A stretch of DNA of 64,000 nt from Candidatus Carbonibacillus altaicus (GTDB lineage Bacteria; Bacillota; Bacilli; Thermicanales; DSM-22653): NCBI GenBank assembly GCA_003050645.1, contig PEBX01000003.1, positions 1-64,000 of the forward strand, read 5' to 3'. The notes below the pieces were generated by a model. It was not told the origin of the DNA. It was given only the letters and a program-made list of their open reading frames with translations, and did not search any database. A program made the position numbers and the translations under genes. Of this stretch, positions 55,268 through 64,000 are shown one piece after another. Every line of letters starts with the position of its first letter. Positions within the stretch are counted from its first letter, which is position 1.

Positions 55268-56686
55268 TCACGCTGAAGGACCGACAGCACGTTCAAGGGC
55301 GATCCAGGTGTTTTCCATGGTCTCGGACTCATCCATCCGCTGTTTTAAAAAAGCTTCCATCGCTTCCCGGTGAGATAAAGCTTCGTCTAGACGGAGGTTA
55401 TGCCCACGACGGTAAGCCCCGATCGACAAAAGATCTTCTGCTTCGCGAATGAGCGCCGTCCAGCTCCGGAATGTTTCGACCAACTGCCGCTGTCTTTCAT
55501 CGACGAGTCTGGGCATGAGCCGGCTCACACTGGATAATATATCAACAGCTGGAAACATCCCTTGATGGGCGAGCTTACGACTTAAAACGATATGGCCATC
55601 GAGAATGCCCCGTACGGCATCGGCGATCGGTTCATTCATATCATCCCCATCGACGAGGACGGTGTAGATCGCCGTAATCGTACCTTGTTCGCTCGTCCCC
55701 GTTCGTTCCAACACTTTCGGCAAAAGTGCAAAAACGGATGGCGGATACCCGCGCGTCGTCGGCGGTTCGCCGATCGCCAGCCCGATTTCCCGCTGGGCCA
55801 TGGCCAACCGTGTAACGGAATCCATCATAAAAAGAACATCCTGCCCCTGATCGCGAAAAAATTCAGCGATCGCCGTGGCGACCAGGGCACCCTTGATGCG
55901 CAAAAGCGCGGGCTGATCGGAAGGCACGGCGACGACGACCGATCGCCGGAGTCCCTCTTCACCCAAATCTCGCTCGATAAACTCTCTGACTTCTCGTCCG
56001 CGTTCACCGATGAGCGCGATGACATTGACATCGGCCTGCGTACCGCGCGCCATCATCCCTAAAAGCGTACTTTTGCCGACTCCGCTTCCGGCAAAAATAC
56101 CGATACGTTGCCCTTTACCGAGGGTGATCAGCCCGTCAATGGCCCGTACCCCAACCGAGAGCTTTTCCTGAATGGGCGGACGGCTCAAAGGTGAAGGAGA
56201 CGGCCGCACGATCGGGGAAGCAACACCTACCAACGGACCTTTACCGTCCATCGGGCGGCCGAGCCCGTCCAGAATACGTCCGATGAGCTCCGGTCCTACC
56301 GTCACGGAAAGCGGCGCACCCAGTGCCCTCACCCGCGCGCCCACACCGATTGAGCCGAGTTCCCCCAAAGGCATCAAGAGCACATCCTTTTCGCGAAAAC
56401 CGACCGCTTCACAGAGCACCGCCTCTCTTCCGTCGCGCGGTTCGATCACGAGGATATCCCCGATTTTAACCATCGGTCCGCGCGCCGCCACAGTCAGTCC
56501 GATGACTTCTTTCACCTCACCGATGAGCTCGTATGCTTGGATCGTCTGAAGATGCTCCCTCAGGTGGTAAAAGCGACGGGTGAGGATGCCGTGTGTATCC
56601 GGTTGTCTCGTTCTATGTTGCTGGTTATGTTGCTTAACCGCGTTTTGTTCAACCGGTTCCGACGTGAGATTCGGTATGGCGCTCAC
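55268..56686 (-). CDS. fliI: flagellar export ATPase FliI
   Basis: A 472-residue F1-beta-like ATPase energising export. Walker A GSGVGKST (near residue 195), Walker B VLFMMDSVTR and the family motif GYPPSVFALLPKVLERTG are intact. GTG start at 56686 is chosen for GGGAGG at 7 bases; the longer frame to 56710 lacks a site. The N-terminus is about 30 residues longer than usual and Gln/His-rich. Confidence 0.95.
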   Translation of the reverse strand: MSAIPNLTSEPVEQNAVKQHNQQHRTRQPDTHGILTRRFYHLREHLQTIQAYELIGEVKEVIGLTVAARGPMVKIGDILVIEPRDGREAVLCEAVGFREKDVLLMPLGELGSIGVGARVRALGAPLSVTVGPELIGRILDGLGRPMDGKGPLVGVASPIVRPSPSPLSRPPIQEKLSVGVRAIDGLITLGKGQRIGIFAGSGVGKSTLLGMMARGTQADVNVIALIGERGREVREFIERDLGEEGLRRSVVVAVPSDQPALLRIKGALVATAIAEFFRDQGQDVLFMMDSVTRLAMAQREIGLAIGEPPTTRGYPPSVFALLPKVLERTGTSEQGTITAIYTVLVDGDDMNEPIADAVRGILDGHIVLSRKLAHQGMFPAVDILSSVSRLMPRLVDERQRQLVETFRSWTALIREAEDLLSIGAYRRGHNLRLDEALSHREAMEAFLKQRMDESETMENTWIALERAVGPSA

Positions 56687-56765
56687 CTGCATTCCTCCCT
56701 TCCTTATCATGAAGTGGGCTTGATCATGAAGTAAGCTGCGACGAGAAGGGGTAAGGTCTTTTCAT

Positions 56766-57608
56766 CTATGCTCGCGTCGCTTCTTTTAAATCCCGTACAT
56801 ATCGTTTTAATTGCTGTGCGAAATCTAGATCGACGATGCCCGACTCGCTTTCGATGAAAAGACCGTCGGTAAGCTCTATATTCGGATACATGATGAGCCG
56901 GGTATGTTCGGGGAGGAGCTTTTTGAGCTCGTTACGGTACGGTATAAGACGTGAATAATCTTGCGGCGAGAGGGCGATTTTCAATGTCTCACTATAAGGC
57001 GCCTTGGTCAGGGCTTCTTTGGCAAACGCAACTAATCGTTCATCATCTTTTAACGCCTGAAATGTTAGTTTTTCGGCGATCTCAAAAGCAAGCGTAAACA
57101 ACTGCTCATACGCGTCGTTCACATCTTGCTGAAACGCGTGATCCAACTGTTCATACCGCTCGAGAAATGCTTGCCATAATGTTTCCGAACGTTCTTGAAG
57201 CTCTTTTTCGGCACGCTCTTTCCCTTCTTGGTAACCGGCAGCAAAACCCTCCTTCCGCGCCTCTTCGTAAAGCCGCTTGCTTACTTCTTCCAGCGCTCGT
57301 TCTTTGTCTTGTTTTTCCTTTTCCCATTGCTCGCGCGCTTCCTTGAGATATTGCTCGGCTTCCTCACGCGCCTTATCCAAAATAGCCTGAGCCTCGTCCT
57401 CTGCTTCTTTAACCCGCGTGATCCAAGCCCGTCCCTCGGGCCCGGTCAAATGTGCGTTACGTTCTCCTGCGAATGTTTCCTCTGCCGCATCATCAGGATC
57501 GATCGAAGGGGCGGGTTGATGCTCGAGTAAAGTCAGTTCGACCGTGAGCAGCTCAGGTGAAGACCAGGCGATGGCCGGACCTTTGATCACACTAGACAAT
57601 GAACTCAT
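56766..57608 (-). CDS. fliH: flagellar export regulator FliH
   Basis: A 280-residue protein with a variable N-terminus, a long charged coiled coil (about 80-170) and a V-ATPase-E-like C-terminal domain that binds FliI. ATG 57608 lies inside the end of fliG (17-base overlap) with GAGGTG upstream; a longer frame to 57695 is only fliG sequence in another frame. Confidence 0.9.
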   Translation of the reverse strand: MSSLSSVIKGPAIAWSSPELLTVELTLLEHQPAPSIDPDDAAEETFAGERNAHLTGPEGRAWITRVKEAEDEAQAILDKAREEAEQYLKEAREQWEKEKQDKERALEEVSKRLYEEARKEGFAAGYQEGKERAEKELQERSETLWQAFLERYEQLDHAFQQDVNDAYEQLFTLAFEIAEKLTFQALKDDERLVAFAKEALTKAPYSETLKIALSPQDYSRLIPYRNELKKLLPEHTRLIMYPNIELTDGLFIESESGIVDLDFAQQLKRYVRDLKEATRA

Positions 57609-58605
57609 CTCCTCCACCTCGGCTGATGACGATTTCACCGGCTTCTTCCAGGCGGCGGATGGTGGCCACGATACGCGTCTGCGCTTCTTCCACATCCCTT
57701 AGCCGAACAGGACCCATGTACTCCATCTCTTCACGAAACGTCTCAGCCATGCGTGTGGACATGTTTTTAAAGATGAGTGCCTTGACATCCTCGCTGGCCG
57801 CTTTTAAAGCAAGCAGAAGATCTTCATTGGCCACCTCGCGAATAACGCGCTGCACGGAACGATCATCGAGTAGCACGATATCTTCAAATACGAACATACG
57901 TTTTTTAATCTCTTCTGCCAGTTCGGGTTCTCTTTCTTCTAAGGCTTCGAGAATGGTCCTTTCGGTAGAACGATCGACACCGTTTAAAATATCAACGACG
58001 GCCTCCACCCCCCCTGCCTGCCTGAGATCGGAATAGGCAGACGTAGCCAGCTTCTGTTCTAAAATGCGTTCGATCTCATCAATCACTTCTGGGGCGGCCC
58101 CGCTCATGGTGGCGATGCGCATCGCGACTTCTGCCTGCATTTCCGGAGAAAGGGCTGATAATATTTGCGATGATTGTTTCGGATCGAGATAGGATAAAAC
58201 GAGAGCGATCGTTTGAGGATGTTCGTTTTGCAGAAAGTTTAATATTTGCAAGGCATCGGCCTTTTTCATAAAGTCAAAAGGACGTACCTGCAACGTCGCC
58301 GTGAGTCTTCCCAATACCTCATGTGCTTTATGCGTACCAAGTGCCTTTTCTAAGATTTCCCGCGCATACTGAATACCCCCCTGCGCCAGATACTGCTGCG
58401 CCAGAACAAGTTGTTGGAATTCCTTTAAAATATTTGTTTTTTCTTCCGGATCGACGTTCGTGACACTGGCAATCTCAAACGTCAGGCGCTCAATCTCATC
58501 TTCCCGCAAATGTTTAAAGATTTGCGCCGACGTCTCCGGACCCAGCGCAATGAGTAAGATCGCCGCCTTTTGTCTCCCGTTTAACTCTTTGGTCGCCCGT
58601 GCCAC
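57592..58605 (-). CDS. fliG: flagellar motor switch protein FliG
   Basis: A 337-residue C-ring protein. The N-terminal domain binds FliF, the middle carries the EHPQTIALVLSYL motif, and the C-terminal domain has the charged torque helix (DDRSVQRVIREV) meeting the stator. Length and order are standard. Confidence 0.96.
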   Translation of the reverse strand: MARATKELNGRQKAAILLIALGPETSAQIFKHLREDEIERLTFEIASVTNVDPEEKTNILKEFQQLVLAQQYLAQGGIQYAREILEKALGTHKAHEVLGRLTATLQVRPFDFMKKADALQILNFLQNEHPQTIALVLSYLDPKQSSQILSALSPEMQAEVAMRIATMSGAAPEVIDEIERILEQKLATSAYSDLRQAGGVEAVVDILNGVDRSTERTILEALEEREPELAEEIKKRMFVFEDIVLLDDRSVQRVIREVANEDLLLALKAASEDVKALIFKNMSTRMAETFREEMEYMGPVRLRDVEEAQTRIVATIRRLEEAGEIVISRGGGDEFIV

Positions 58606-58653
58606 CGTTTTTCCTCCTTTCTACTGCACTTCATCCCGAAAGAGCTCTTCCGC

Positions 58654-60288
58654 TTAACTTTCTTCTTTCAACCAGGTACGCAAGATGGCCACAAAATCTT
58701 TCGGCTTTTCTCGAGCCAAACGTTCCAGCTGTTTTTGCATACGTGCCTCGTCCGTTTCTTCCAGTACAAGAGGTGGGGGTTCGGTCGCCTCCCCTACATA
58801 AGCACTGAACTCTGGTGCGATGCCAGGTGCAGTGTCTTCTTCTCTTCTGCGCCGACGCACAATAAAGATCACTCCGGTGATGAGCACGATCAGTGCGAAT
58901 CCCGCCAGGGCTAAATAAAACCAGTTATCTTGAATCCAACGCAAGGCCTGCTCGGAAGGTGTTTTGGCAGGTGAGAGACTTCCTACATCTACGATGACTT
59001 TTACCCGGTTGTTTGCATTTTTTTGACCTGCCGCATCATTGTTTTCGATGACCAAGTTGACAATATTCGCGACCGCATTTTGTATATTATCGGTTAGTTT
59101 TGTCGTATCCATGGCTTGATTGCCGGCAGCCTGAGCAGGTAAGGTGACAGCAACGTTTACGGCCAGATCCTGCAAGGCATAGGGTGCTTTGTCGACGGTT
59201 TTATGAATTTTATCGAGCTCATAGTTAATCCGATCTTCGGTGCGTTCATAGCTCCCATTGTTTTGATTCCCGCCCTGATAGGTCGGGACATCGGTCGTTC
59301 CCGTACCAGCATTGCCGCCCGGGGGTGTACCTTGTCCCTGCCAGGACTCACTTAATTTTTCCATACTTAAGACAAGACCTTTAGGATCGTTAGGGTCTGA
59401 ACCTTCAGGTGCCCGCACGTTTTCTTCTACACGTGTTTCCTTTGTAAAGTCAATTTGCGCAAAAGCCTGCACGCTGACGCGCGGTGGTTCAGTCATATCC
59501 GCCGGAAGCGTAGTCAATATGAGGCGGGTGATACTCGCCTCGATATCCCGTTCAATGGCCCGCTTGATCTCCTGCATGCGCATATAGTCATCGGCAGTCG
59601 TCGAACCGCCAAAATTAGGGTCTAAAAGTTCGCCATACTGTGTGGTAATGACGATATTATCAGGGGACAAGCGGGGTACACTTTTACTAATCAATGTATA
59701 GAGCGCCTGTATGGCGCGTTGATCGAGTCGCACGCCGGGATCCAGATCGAGAATGACCGAGGCGCTGGAAGCATCACTTTCCTGGTGGGCCCAGATCGAA
59801 GGCTCCGGCATGGTGAGCATGACGTGTGCTTTGCGCACACCGCGTATACCATTTTGAATCATGCGCGCGAGTTCATTTTGCAAAGCCTCTCGTTCCAGTA
59901 CGGAAAATTGCCGGTCGGTCATGCCCATATTGGCATTTTGCGCAAAAATATCATACGTTATCGATCCCGTCCGGGGAATGCCTTCGGCCGCCATTTGTAC
60001 CTTGACATCAGCAGCTTGACGTTTGTCGACATAAAGCGTCCCGCCGCCAGCTGCAAGCTTATACGGAATGCCTTGTTCTTTGAGCCGGGCGGCGATCTCC
60101 CCCATTTCCCGCTCATCAAGACCGGAAAAAACAGGGACATATTCGGTTCGCGTAACATACATCATCGCCCCGATGATGAGGGCAAGGACGAGAGCGCCTC
60201 CCGCCATCATCAGTATCTTGTCCCTGGTCGAACGTGCAGCCAGCCACGTTTTTATGTTTTCTAAAATCAGAAGCAGCCTCTCCCGCAA
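58654..60288 (-). CDS. fliF: flagellar MS-ring protein FliF
   Basis: A 544-residue membrane protein with helices near the N-terminus (about 25-45) and near residue 455, flanking the periplasmic-type ring-building domains (the MLTMPEPSIW region is clear). The cytosolic tail (FVAILRTWLKEES) binds FliG. TTG start at 60288 is chosen because AGGTG lies 7 bases upstream; ATG 60303 has none. Confidence 0.94.
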   Translation of the reverse strand: MRERLLLILENIKTWLAARSTRDKILMMAGGALVLALIIGAMMYVTRTEYVPVFSGLDEREMGEIAARLKEQGIPYKLAAGGGTLYVDKRQAADVKVQMAAEGIPRTGSITYDIFAQNANMGMTDRQFSVLEREALQNELARMIQNGIRGVRKAHVMLTMPEPSIWAHQESDASSASVILDLDPGVRLDQRAIQALYTLISKSVPRLSPDNIVITTQYGELLDPNFGGSTTADDYMRMQEIKRAIERDIEASITRLILTTLPADMTEPPRVSVQAFAQIDFTKETRVEENVRAPEGSDPNDPKGLVLSMEKLSESWQGQGTPPGGNAGTGTTDVPTYQGGNQNNGSYERTEDRINYELDKIHKTVDKAPYALQDLAVNVAVTLPAQAAGNQAMDTTKLTDNIQNAVANIVNLVIENNDAAGQKNANNRVKVIVDVGSLSPAKTPSEQALRWIQDNWFYLALAGFALIVLITGVIFIVRRRRREEDTAPGIAPEFSAYVGEATEPPPLVLEETDEARMQKQLERLAREKPKDFVAILRTWLKEES

Positions 60289-60350
60289 CGGTTGACACCT
60301 CATTTTGAAAAATAAGACGTAAATAAGACCCAGTTAAAACAATCTTGCTT

Positions 60351-60671
60351 TTAAACAGGCATGCGCATAATTTCTTGATAGGCCTCTACGGCCTTATTTC
60401 TTACCTCAACAGCGAGGGCCAGATTGAGCTGAGCTTCTTCGGCCTGAATCAGAATCTCGTGCAGGGGAAGCGGCGCGCCGCCGGCAAAAGCAACGACTGC
60501 GTCGTTGGCACGCTTCTCTCCTTCTTCCAGTGTCCCTAGAGCAGATGCAAACGCTTCTCTAAAACTGATAGACGTACCTTCCGGATTTGCGTTCGGCATC
60601 GTACGATGCTCGCCGGTGATCGTCCCAACCCCCGAGAGGAGATGTGCGACCGTGTTCAGACCAGCCATCAT
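60351..60671 (-). CDS. fliE: flagellar hook-basal body complex protein FliE
   Basis: A 106-residue protein linking MS-ring and rod. The typical SFREAFASALGTLEEGEKRA and C-terminal LALAVEVRNKAVEAYQEIMRMPV helices (split here) are present. Start ATG 60671 (or the adjacent 60668) follows AAGGGG. Confidence 0.94.
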   Translation of the reverse strand: MMAGLNTVAHLLSGVGTITGEHRTMPNANPEGTSISFREAFASALGTLEEGEKRANDAVVAFAGGAPLPLHEILIQAEEAQLNLALAVEVRNKAVEAYQEIMRMPV

Positions 60672-60727
60672 CGTTCCCCTTTCTTTCACTGTTTTTAATC
60701 CGTTTTTTTACTGCATGAAACATATTT

Positions 60728-61204
60728 TTAACTGCGTCCGATCTCCAGTGTTTTTTGCAGCATCGCCTTTGTCGCCGAAAGCGCCGTTACGTTCGCCTCA
60801 TAGGCTCTGGAAGCACTGAGTAAATCAATCATCTCCCGCGGCAGATCGACGTTCGGGTAAAGTACATAGCCTTCGCGATCGGCGTCGGGATGCGTCGGGT
60901 CATAGACGCGCCGGAGGGGCGCATCATCTTCTTTCATACCACTTGCCCGGACACCGATCACTTCACCCCTTACCGCGCGCGCCGTTTCAGCAGATGTCAT
61001 CCTCTTAGCATTGTTTAGCATTTCTTTAAAAGATAGCGGTGCCGCTTGCTGCACGACCATACGCCGGCGATACGGCTGCCACTGACCATTTTCAAAACGC
61101 GCCCGCGTCGAATCGGCATTGGCGATATTTTCGGCAATAACGTCCATTTTCAACCGATTTAGACTAAGCGCAGACGATTGAATCCACAGTTCCGGAAAAC
61201 GCAT
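60728..61204 (-). CDS. flgC: flagellar rod protein FlgC
   Basis: A 158-residue proximal rod protein with MDVIAENIANADSTR near the N-terminus and the YPNVDLPREMIDLLSASRAYEAN C-terminal motif (about 117-140). It begins 5 bases after flgB. Confidence 0.96.
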   Translation of the reverse strand: MRFPELWIQSSALSLNRLKMDVIAENIANADSTRARFENGQWQPYRRRMVVQQAAPLSFKEMLNNAKRMTSAETARAVRGEVIGVRASGMKEDDAPLRRVYDPTHPDADREGYVLYPNVDLPREMIDLLSASRAYEANVTALSATKAMLQKTLEIGRS

Positions 61205-61209
61205 GATCT

Positions 61210-61590
61210 TTACCTCCCGCTACGCGCAATCGTTCGATAACGACTCAACACTTGATTGAAAAGGGTAATGTACGCTTGATAGGCGAGCTGGGTATCGGCC
61301 AGTTCACTCATTTCCTGCTCGATATCGACGTTATTGCCGTTCACCGTCTCGGTCGTATTCTTCACTTCTTGAAGCTGCCATGATCCTTGGGAGATGTGTT
61401 CTGAACCGATCCTGACATGCCTAGGATCGGACACTTTACCTACAAACGCGTCTTGTTGTGCTTCCAAAAATACCGCTTGAAATCGTTTATACCCGGGTGT
61501 ATCAACATTGGCTATGTTTTGTGCATGCGCCTTTTGCTGCATCCAGGCACCATCCATTGCCGATTGTAAAGCCTGAAAAACGTTGGCCAA
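61210..61590 (-). CDS. flgB: flagellar rod protein FlgB
   Basis: A 126-residue proximal rod protein with HAQNIANVDTPGYKR and a C-terminal LADTQLAYQAYITLFNQVL helix. TTG at 61590 is chosen: GGGAGGG lies 6 bases upstream and the resulting length matches FlgB (129 in B. subtilis). The longer ATG frame to 61665 lacks both. It is first in the fla/che operon. The upstream region 61591-61983 has no other gene; I found no confident promoter but see an inverted repeat at 61817-61851. Confidence 0.93.
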   Translation of the reverse strand: MANVFQALQSAMDGAWMQQKAHAQNIANVDTPGYKRFQAVFLEAQQDAFVGKVSDPRHVRIGSEHISQGSWQLQEVKNTTETVNGNNVDIEQEMSELADTQLAYQAYITLFNQVLSRYRTIARSGR

Positions 61591-61816
61591 ATCCGACCCT
61601 CCCTTTAGACTCAACTGATCCAGCTGAGAGATCCAATGTTTTGCCCTGTTTTTAAACTCACCCATCGATATAAAAGTGAAAACAGGACGTTAGGTGACAG
61701 GTCTTTTGTTCCGTTCGACTACAAATACTTTGGGCACTTAGAATACGTACGATAAAGACAATATTCGACATCATGGTTACTTTTTCCTGCTTTTTCCCGG
61801 CGTAAGAACAAAAATA

Positions 61817-61851
61817 GACATTTTTTCCCTAAGACTATCCTACAAAATGTC
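61817..61851. repeat. inverted repeat upstream of the fla/che operon
   Basis: GACATTTT (61817-61824) and AAAATGTC (61844-61851) form an 8-base perfect inverted repeat with a 19-base spacer, about 230 bases before flgB. It may be a regulator site or a weak RNA hairpin; the sequence does not match a site I know. Confidence 0.5.
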
Positions 61852-61928
61852 CCATGACTTCACAATCAGACTTTATACCTATTTTTACTAGAAAGATTGC
61901 AGAGTTCATGAAAAAAATAGGAGACAAT

Positions 61929-61957
61929 AAAAAAAGGCCTGCTGAATTCAGCAGGCC
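61929..61957 (-). terminator. Rho-independent terminator of codY
   Basis: A perfect 22-base palindrome (61936-61957) with G/C-rich arms is followed by seven T residues on the minus strand, 26 bases beyond the codY stop. It separates codY from the fla/che operon. Confidence 0.88.
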
Positions 61958-61983
61958 AAACGTTTGCCTCACCGTTTGCATCG

Positions 61984-62760
61984 TTAGGCACGCACTTTTT
62001 CCAATTCCGGAAGAAGTTTGTCGTTTAAAATTTTAATGTAGGTTCCCTTCATCCCTAACGAACGCGACTCAATGACCCCGGCGCTTTCTAATTTACGGAG
62101 AGCATTTACGATAACAGATCGGGTGATACCGACGCGATCGGCAATTTTGCTGGCTACCAAGAGCCCTTCGTTTCCATCGAGTTCATGGAAGATGTGTTCG
62201 ACGGCCTCCAGTTCGCTGTAAGAAAGCGAGCTAATGGCCATCTGTACGACTGCTTTGTTCCGCGCTTCCTGCTCGACCAGTTCAGAGCGTTCGCGTAAGA
62301 TCTCCATCCCGACAACCGTCGCACCGTATTCTGCGAGCACGAGATCATAGTCATTAAAGCTTTCATGGAGCCGGGCCAGAACGAGTGAGCCTAAACGATC
62401 ACCGCCCCCGATAATCGGGACAATGGTCGTCAGCCCTTCACGGAACGTGTCTTTCATCTCCACCGGAAAAGCAGTTAAGTCATTATCGATGTCGATATTG
62501 GTAAGCGTCTCATGAACTTTTAAAAGCTCGTTGTTATACCATTCCGGGAAGCGCCGCTCGGAGAGCATTTCCTTCATACGTTCGTTATCGATTTCATGGT
62601 GGAGGGCATAGCCCAGGACTTTGCCTTTGCGGCTTAAGACGTAGACGTTGGCGCCGATCGCGTCACGCAACACTTCGGCCATCTCGGTAAAGTTCACATG
62701 TTGACCGGCAGACTTTTGTAAAAGACGGTTAATCTGACGTGTTTTGTTGAGTAAATCCAT
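61984..62760 (-). CDS. codY: global transcriptional repressor CodY
   Basis: A 258-residue CodY: a GAF domain binding branched-chain amino acids (1-155), a linker helix and a winged helix-turn-helix ([20 protein letters not shown]). The C-terminal half is almost identical to B. subtilis CodY. GTP/isoleucine-sensing repressor of nutrient-stress genes, including fla/che in Bacillus. ATG 62760 follows AAGGAGG; an extension to 62817 is rejected. It follows hslU by about 85 bases. Confidence 0.97.
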   Translation of the reverse strand: MDLLNKTRQINRLLQKSAGQHVNFTEMAEVLRDAIGANVYVLSRKGKVLGYALHHEIDNERMKEMLSERRFPEWYNNELLKVHETLTNIDIDNDLTAFPVEMKDTFREGLTTIVPIIGGGDRLGSLVLARLHESFNDYDLVLAEYGATVVGMEILRERSELVEQEARNKAVVQMAISSLSYSELEAVEHIFHELDGNEGLLVASKIADRVGITRSVIVNALRKLESAGVIESRSLGMKGTYIKILNDKLLPELEKVRA

Positions 62761-62844
62761 GTACATATCCTCCTTAAATAACGTAAATTCGTTATGGTTC
62801 AGATGCCTAGCAAACATTAGGTAGACATCTCAATCGGTTGACCA

Positions 62845-64000
62845 TCACAAAATGTAGTGGCTGAGATCGCGGTCCTGGACGATCGCGTCGAGTTCACCCT
62901 GAACATACTGGGGCGTGATCACCACTTTTTCTAAGTGAATGTCCGGTGCCTCGAAAGAAAGTGATTCTAACAGCTTTTCTAATAAGGTGTGCAAGCGGCG
63001 CGCGCCTATGTTTTCAGTATGTTCATTCACGAACGCTGCCAAACGGGCAATTTCACGAATCGCTTCATCCGTAAACTCAACGCGAATACCTTCGGTCTCA
63101 ATGAGCGCGGTATACTGCTTGATAAGCGCATTTTTAGGCTCCGTCAAGATGCGCACGAAATCTTCTTCGGTGAGCGACGTAAGCTCGACTCTCACCGGGA
63201 AACGACCCTGGAGCTCCGGGATGAGGTCACTCGGCTTGGCAATGTGAAATGCACCGGCAGCAATAAAAAGCATGTGATCGGTCTTCACCGGGCCGTATTT
63301 GGTCATCACCGTGGAGCCTTCTACGATCGGTAAAATATCGCGCTGCACCCCTTCGCGGGAGACGTCTGGACCGCTTCCCCCTTCACGACCAGCGATTTTG
63401 TCGATCTCGTCGATAAAGATGATCCCATCTTCTTCGGCTCGCCGGATCGCTTCCTGATACACTTCATCCATATCGATGAGCTTCTGCGCTTCTTCCTGGA
63501 TCAAATAGGTGCGTGCTTCCCGCACCGTCAGGCGCCGTTTTTTAGTTCTGCGGGGAAGCATCGAACCGAATAGCTCCTGCATATTAATCCCGAGCTGTTC
63601 GACACCCTGACCGGAAAAAAGTTCCAACATCGTCGGCTGCGTGTCTTCTACTTCGATCTCGACGAGCTCGTCTTCTAGTTCACCGCGGGAAAGTTTTTCT
63701 TTGAGCTCCCGTCGCGAGCGCTCCAGATGCTCCGTCTCTTCAGGCCTCTCTTGAGTCGTCTCCTCCCGCCCTTCACTCCCTCCAAAGAGCATCTCCAGAG
63801 GGTTTTTCATCGTTTTCGTCGATCGAGGCGCCGGGAGGATAAGATCGAGGAGCCGTGCTTCGGCATGCTGCTCCGCTTTTTCCCGCACCGCCTCCATTTT
63901 CTCCTGTTTGACGAGGCGAATGGCCGTCTCAATGAGGTCGCGCACCATTGATTCGACATCGCGGCCGACATAACCGACCTCGGTAAATTTGGTCGCCTCC
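62845..64000 (-). CDS. hslU: ATP-dependent protease ATPase subunit HslU (ClpY), 5-prime end outside window
   Basis: The C-terminal 385 or so residues of HslU, the AAA+ unfoldase of the HslUV protease. Seen: [17 protein letters not shown] at the window edge, the inserted I-domain (about 100-190 of the visible part), Walker [12 protein letters not shown], the sensor region and the C-terminal ending DLSHYIL that docks into HslV. Walker A and about 75 N-terminal residues lie beyond base 64000; the ATG at 63948 is internal. Order hslU-codY-flgB is that of Bacillus. Confidence 0.95.
   Translation of the reverse strand, partial: EATKFTEVGYVGRDVESMVRDLIETAIRLVKQEKMEAVREKAEQHAEARLLDLILPAPRSTKTMKNPLEMLFGGSEGREETTQERPEETEHLERSRRELKEKLSRGELEDELVEIEVEDTQPTMLELFSGQGVEQLGINMQELFGSMLPRRTKKRRLTVREARTYLIQEEAQKLIDMDEVYQEAIRRAEEDGIIFIDEIDKIAGREGGSGPDVSREGVQRDILPIVEGSTVMTKYGPVKTDHMLFIAAGAFHIAKPSDLIPELQGRFPVRVELTSLTEEDFVRILTEPKNALIKQYTALIETEGIRVEFTDEAIREIARLAAFVNEHTENIGARRLHTLLEKLLESLSFEAPDIHLEKVVITPQYVQGELDAIVQDRDLSHYIL

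Noticed and set aside
57609-57695. N-terminal extension of FliH
   Set aside because: It only overlaps fliG in another frame; a ribosome site and family length favour ATG 57608.

Overview
The window looks like the chromosome of a Bacillales-type member of the Bacillota. The evidence is the Gram-positive PolC, CodY beside hslU, the Bacillus-type fla/che operon (FliY, CheC, CheD, SigD, SwrB- and SwrD-like proteins), and strong AGGAGG ribosome sites with many GTG and TTG starts. I cannot name a genus. Three traits differ from Bacillus subtilis: ispG sits between proS and rseP, EF-Ts is short (about 217 residues), and there is an acetone carboxylase locus. I see no rRNA, tRNA, CRISPR array, prophage or intact insertion sequence.

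Bases 1-12800 are the accessory part. A truncated sensor histidine kinase remnant (537-950) meets the end of a complete acetone-utilisation module: an acyl-CoA ligase probably acting on acetoacetate (956-2956), acetone carboxylase gamma, alpha and beta subunits (acxC, acxB, acxA; 3077-8250, minus strand), and a divergent sigma-54 enhancer-binding activator (acxR, 8617-10593). The 366-base divergent region holds an exact GG-N10-GC sigma-54 promoter facing acxA, a 17-base palindrome suited to be the activator site, and a sigma-A promoter for acxR. After this come a decayed peptidase gene that kept its terminator, a patatin-like phospholipase and a DoxX-family membrane protein.

Bases 12800-17400 hold a heterodimeric ABC exporter with complementary degenerate motifs and a DUF441 membrane protein. 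Bases 17400-32600 (minus strand) are a housekeeping cluster in transcription order rpsB, tsf, pyrH, frr, uppS, cdsA, dxr, rseP, ispG, proS, polC, with hairpin terminators between several early genes.

Bases 32600-61600 (minus strand) are one long fla/che operon: flgB, flgC, fliE, fliF, fliG, fliH, fliI, fliJ, a MotE/YlxF-like gene, fliK, flgD, flgE, swrD, fliL, fliM, fliY, cheY, fliO, fliP, fliQ, fliR, flhB, flhA, flhF, flhG, cheB, cheA, cheW, cheC, cheD, sigD, a small unknown gene and a swrB-like gene. Upstream of it lie codY and the edge-truncated hslU. The order matches B. subtilis closely, but cheB encodes only the methylesterase domain.

The most unusual non-coding feature is a set of short direct or tandem repeats at gene junctions. 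They include a near-identical 28-base element upstream of both proS and rpsB, and a duplicated ribosome-binding-site/start-codon segment in the sigD region. I did not find a clearly new multi-gene system. The best candidates for follow-up are the acetone regulon, the junction repeats and the receiver-less CheB.
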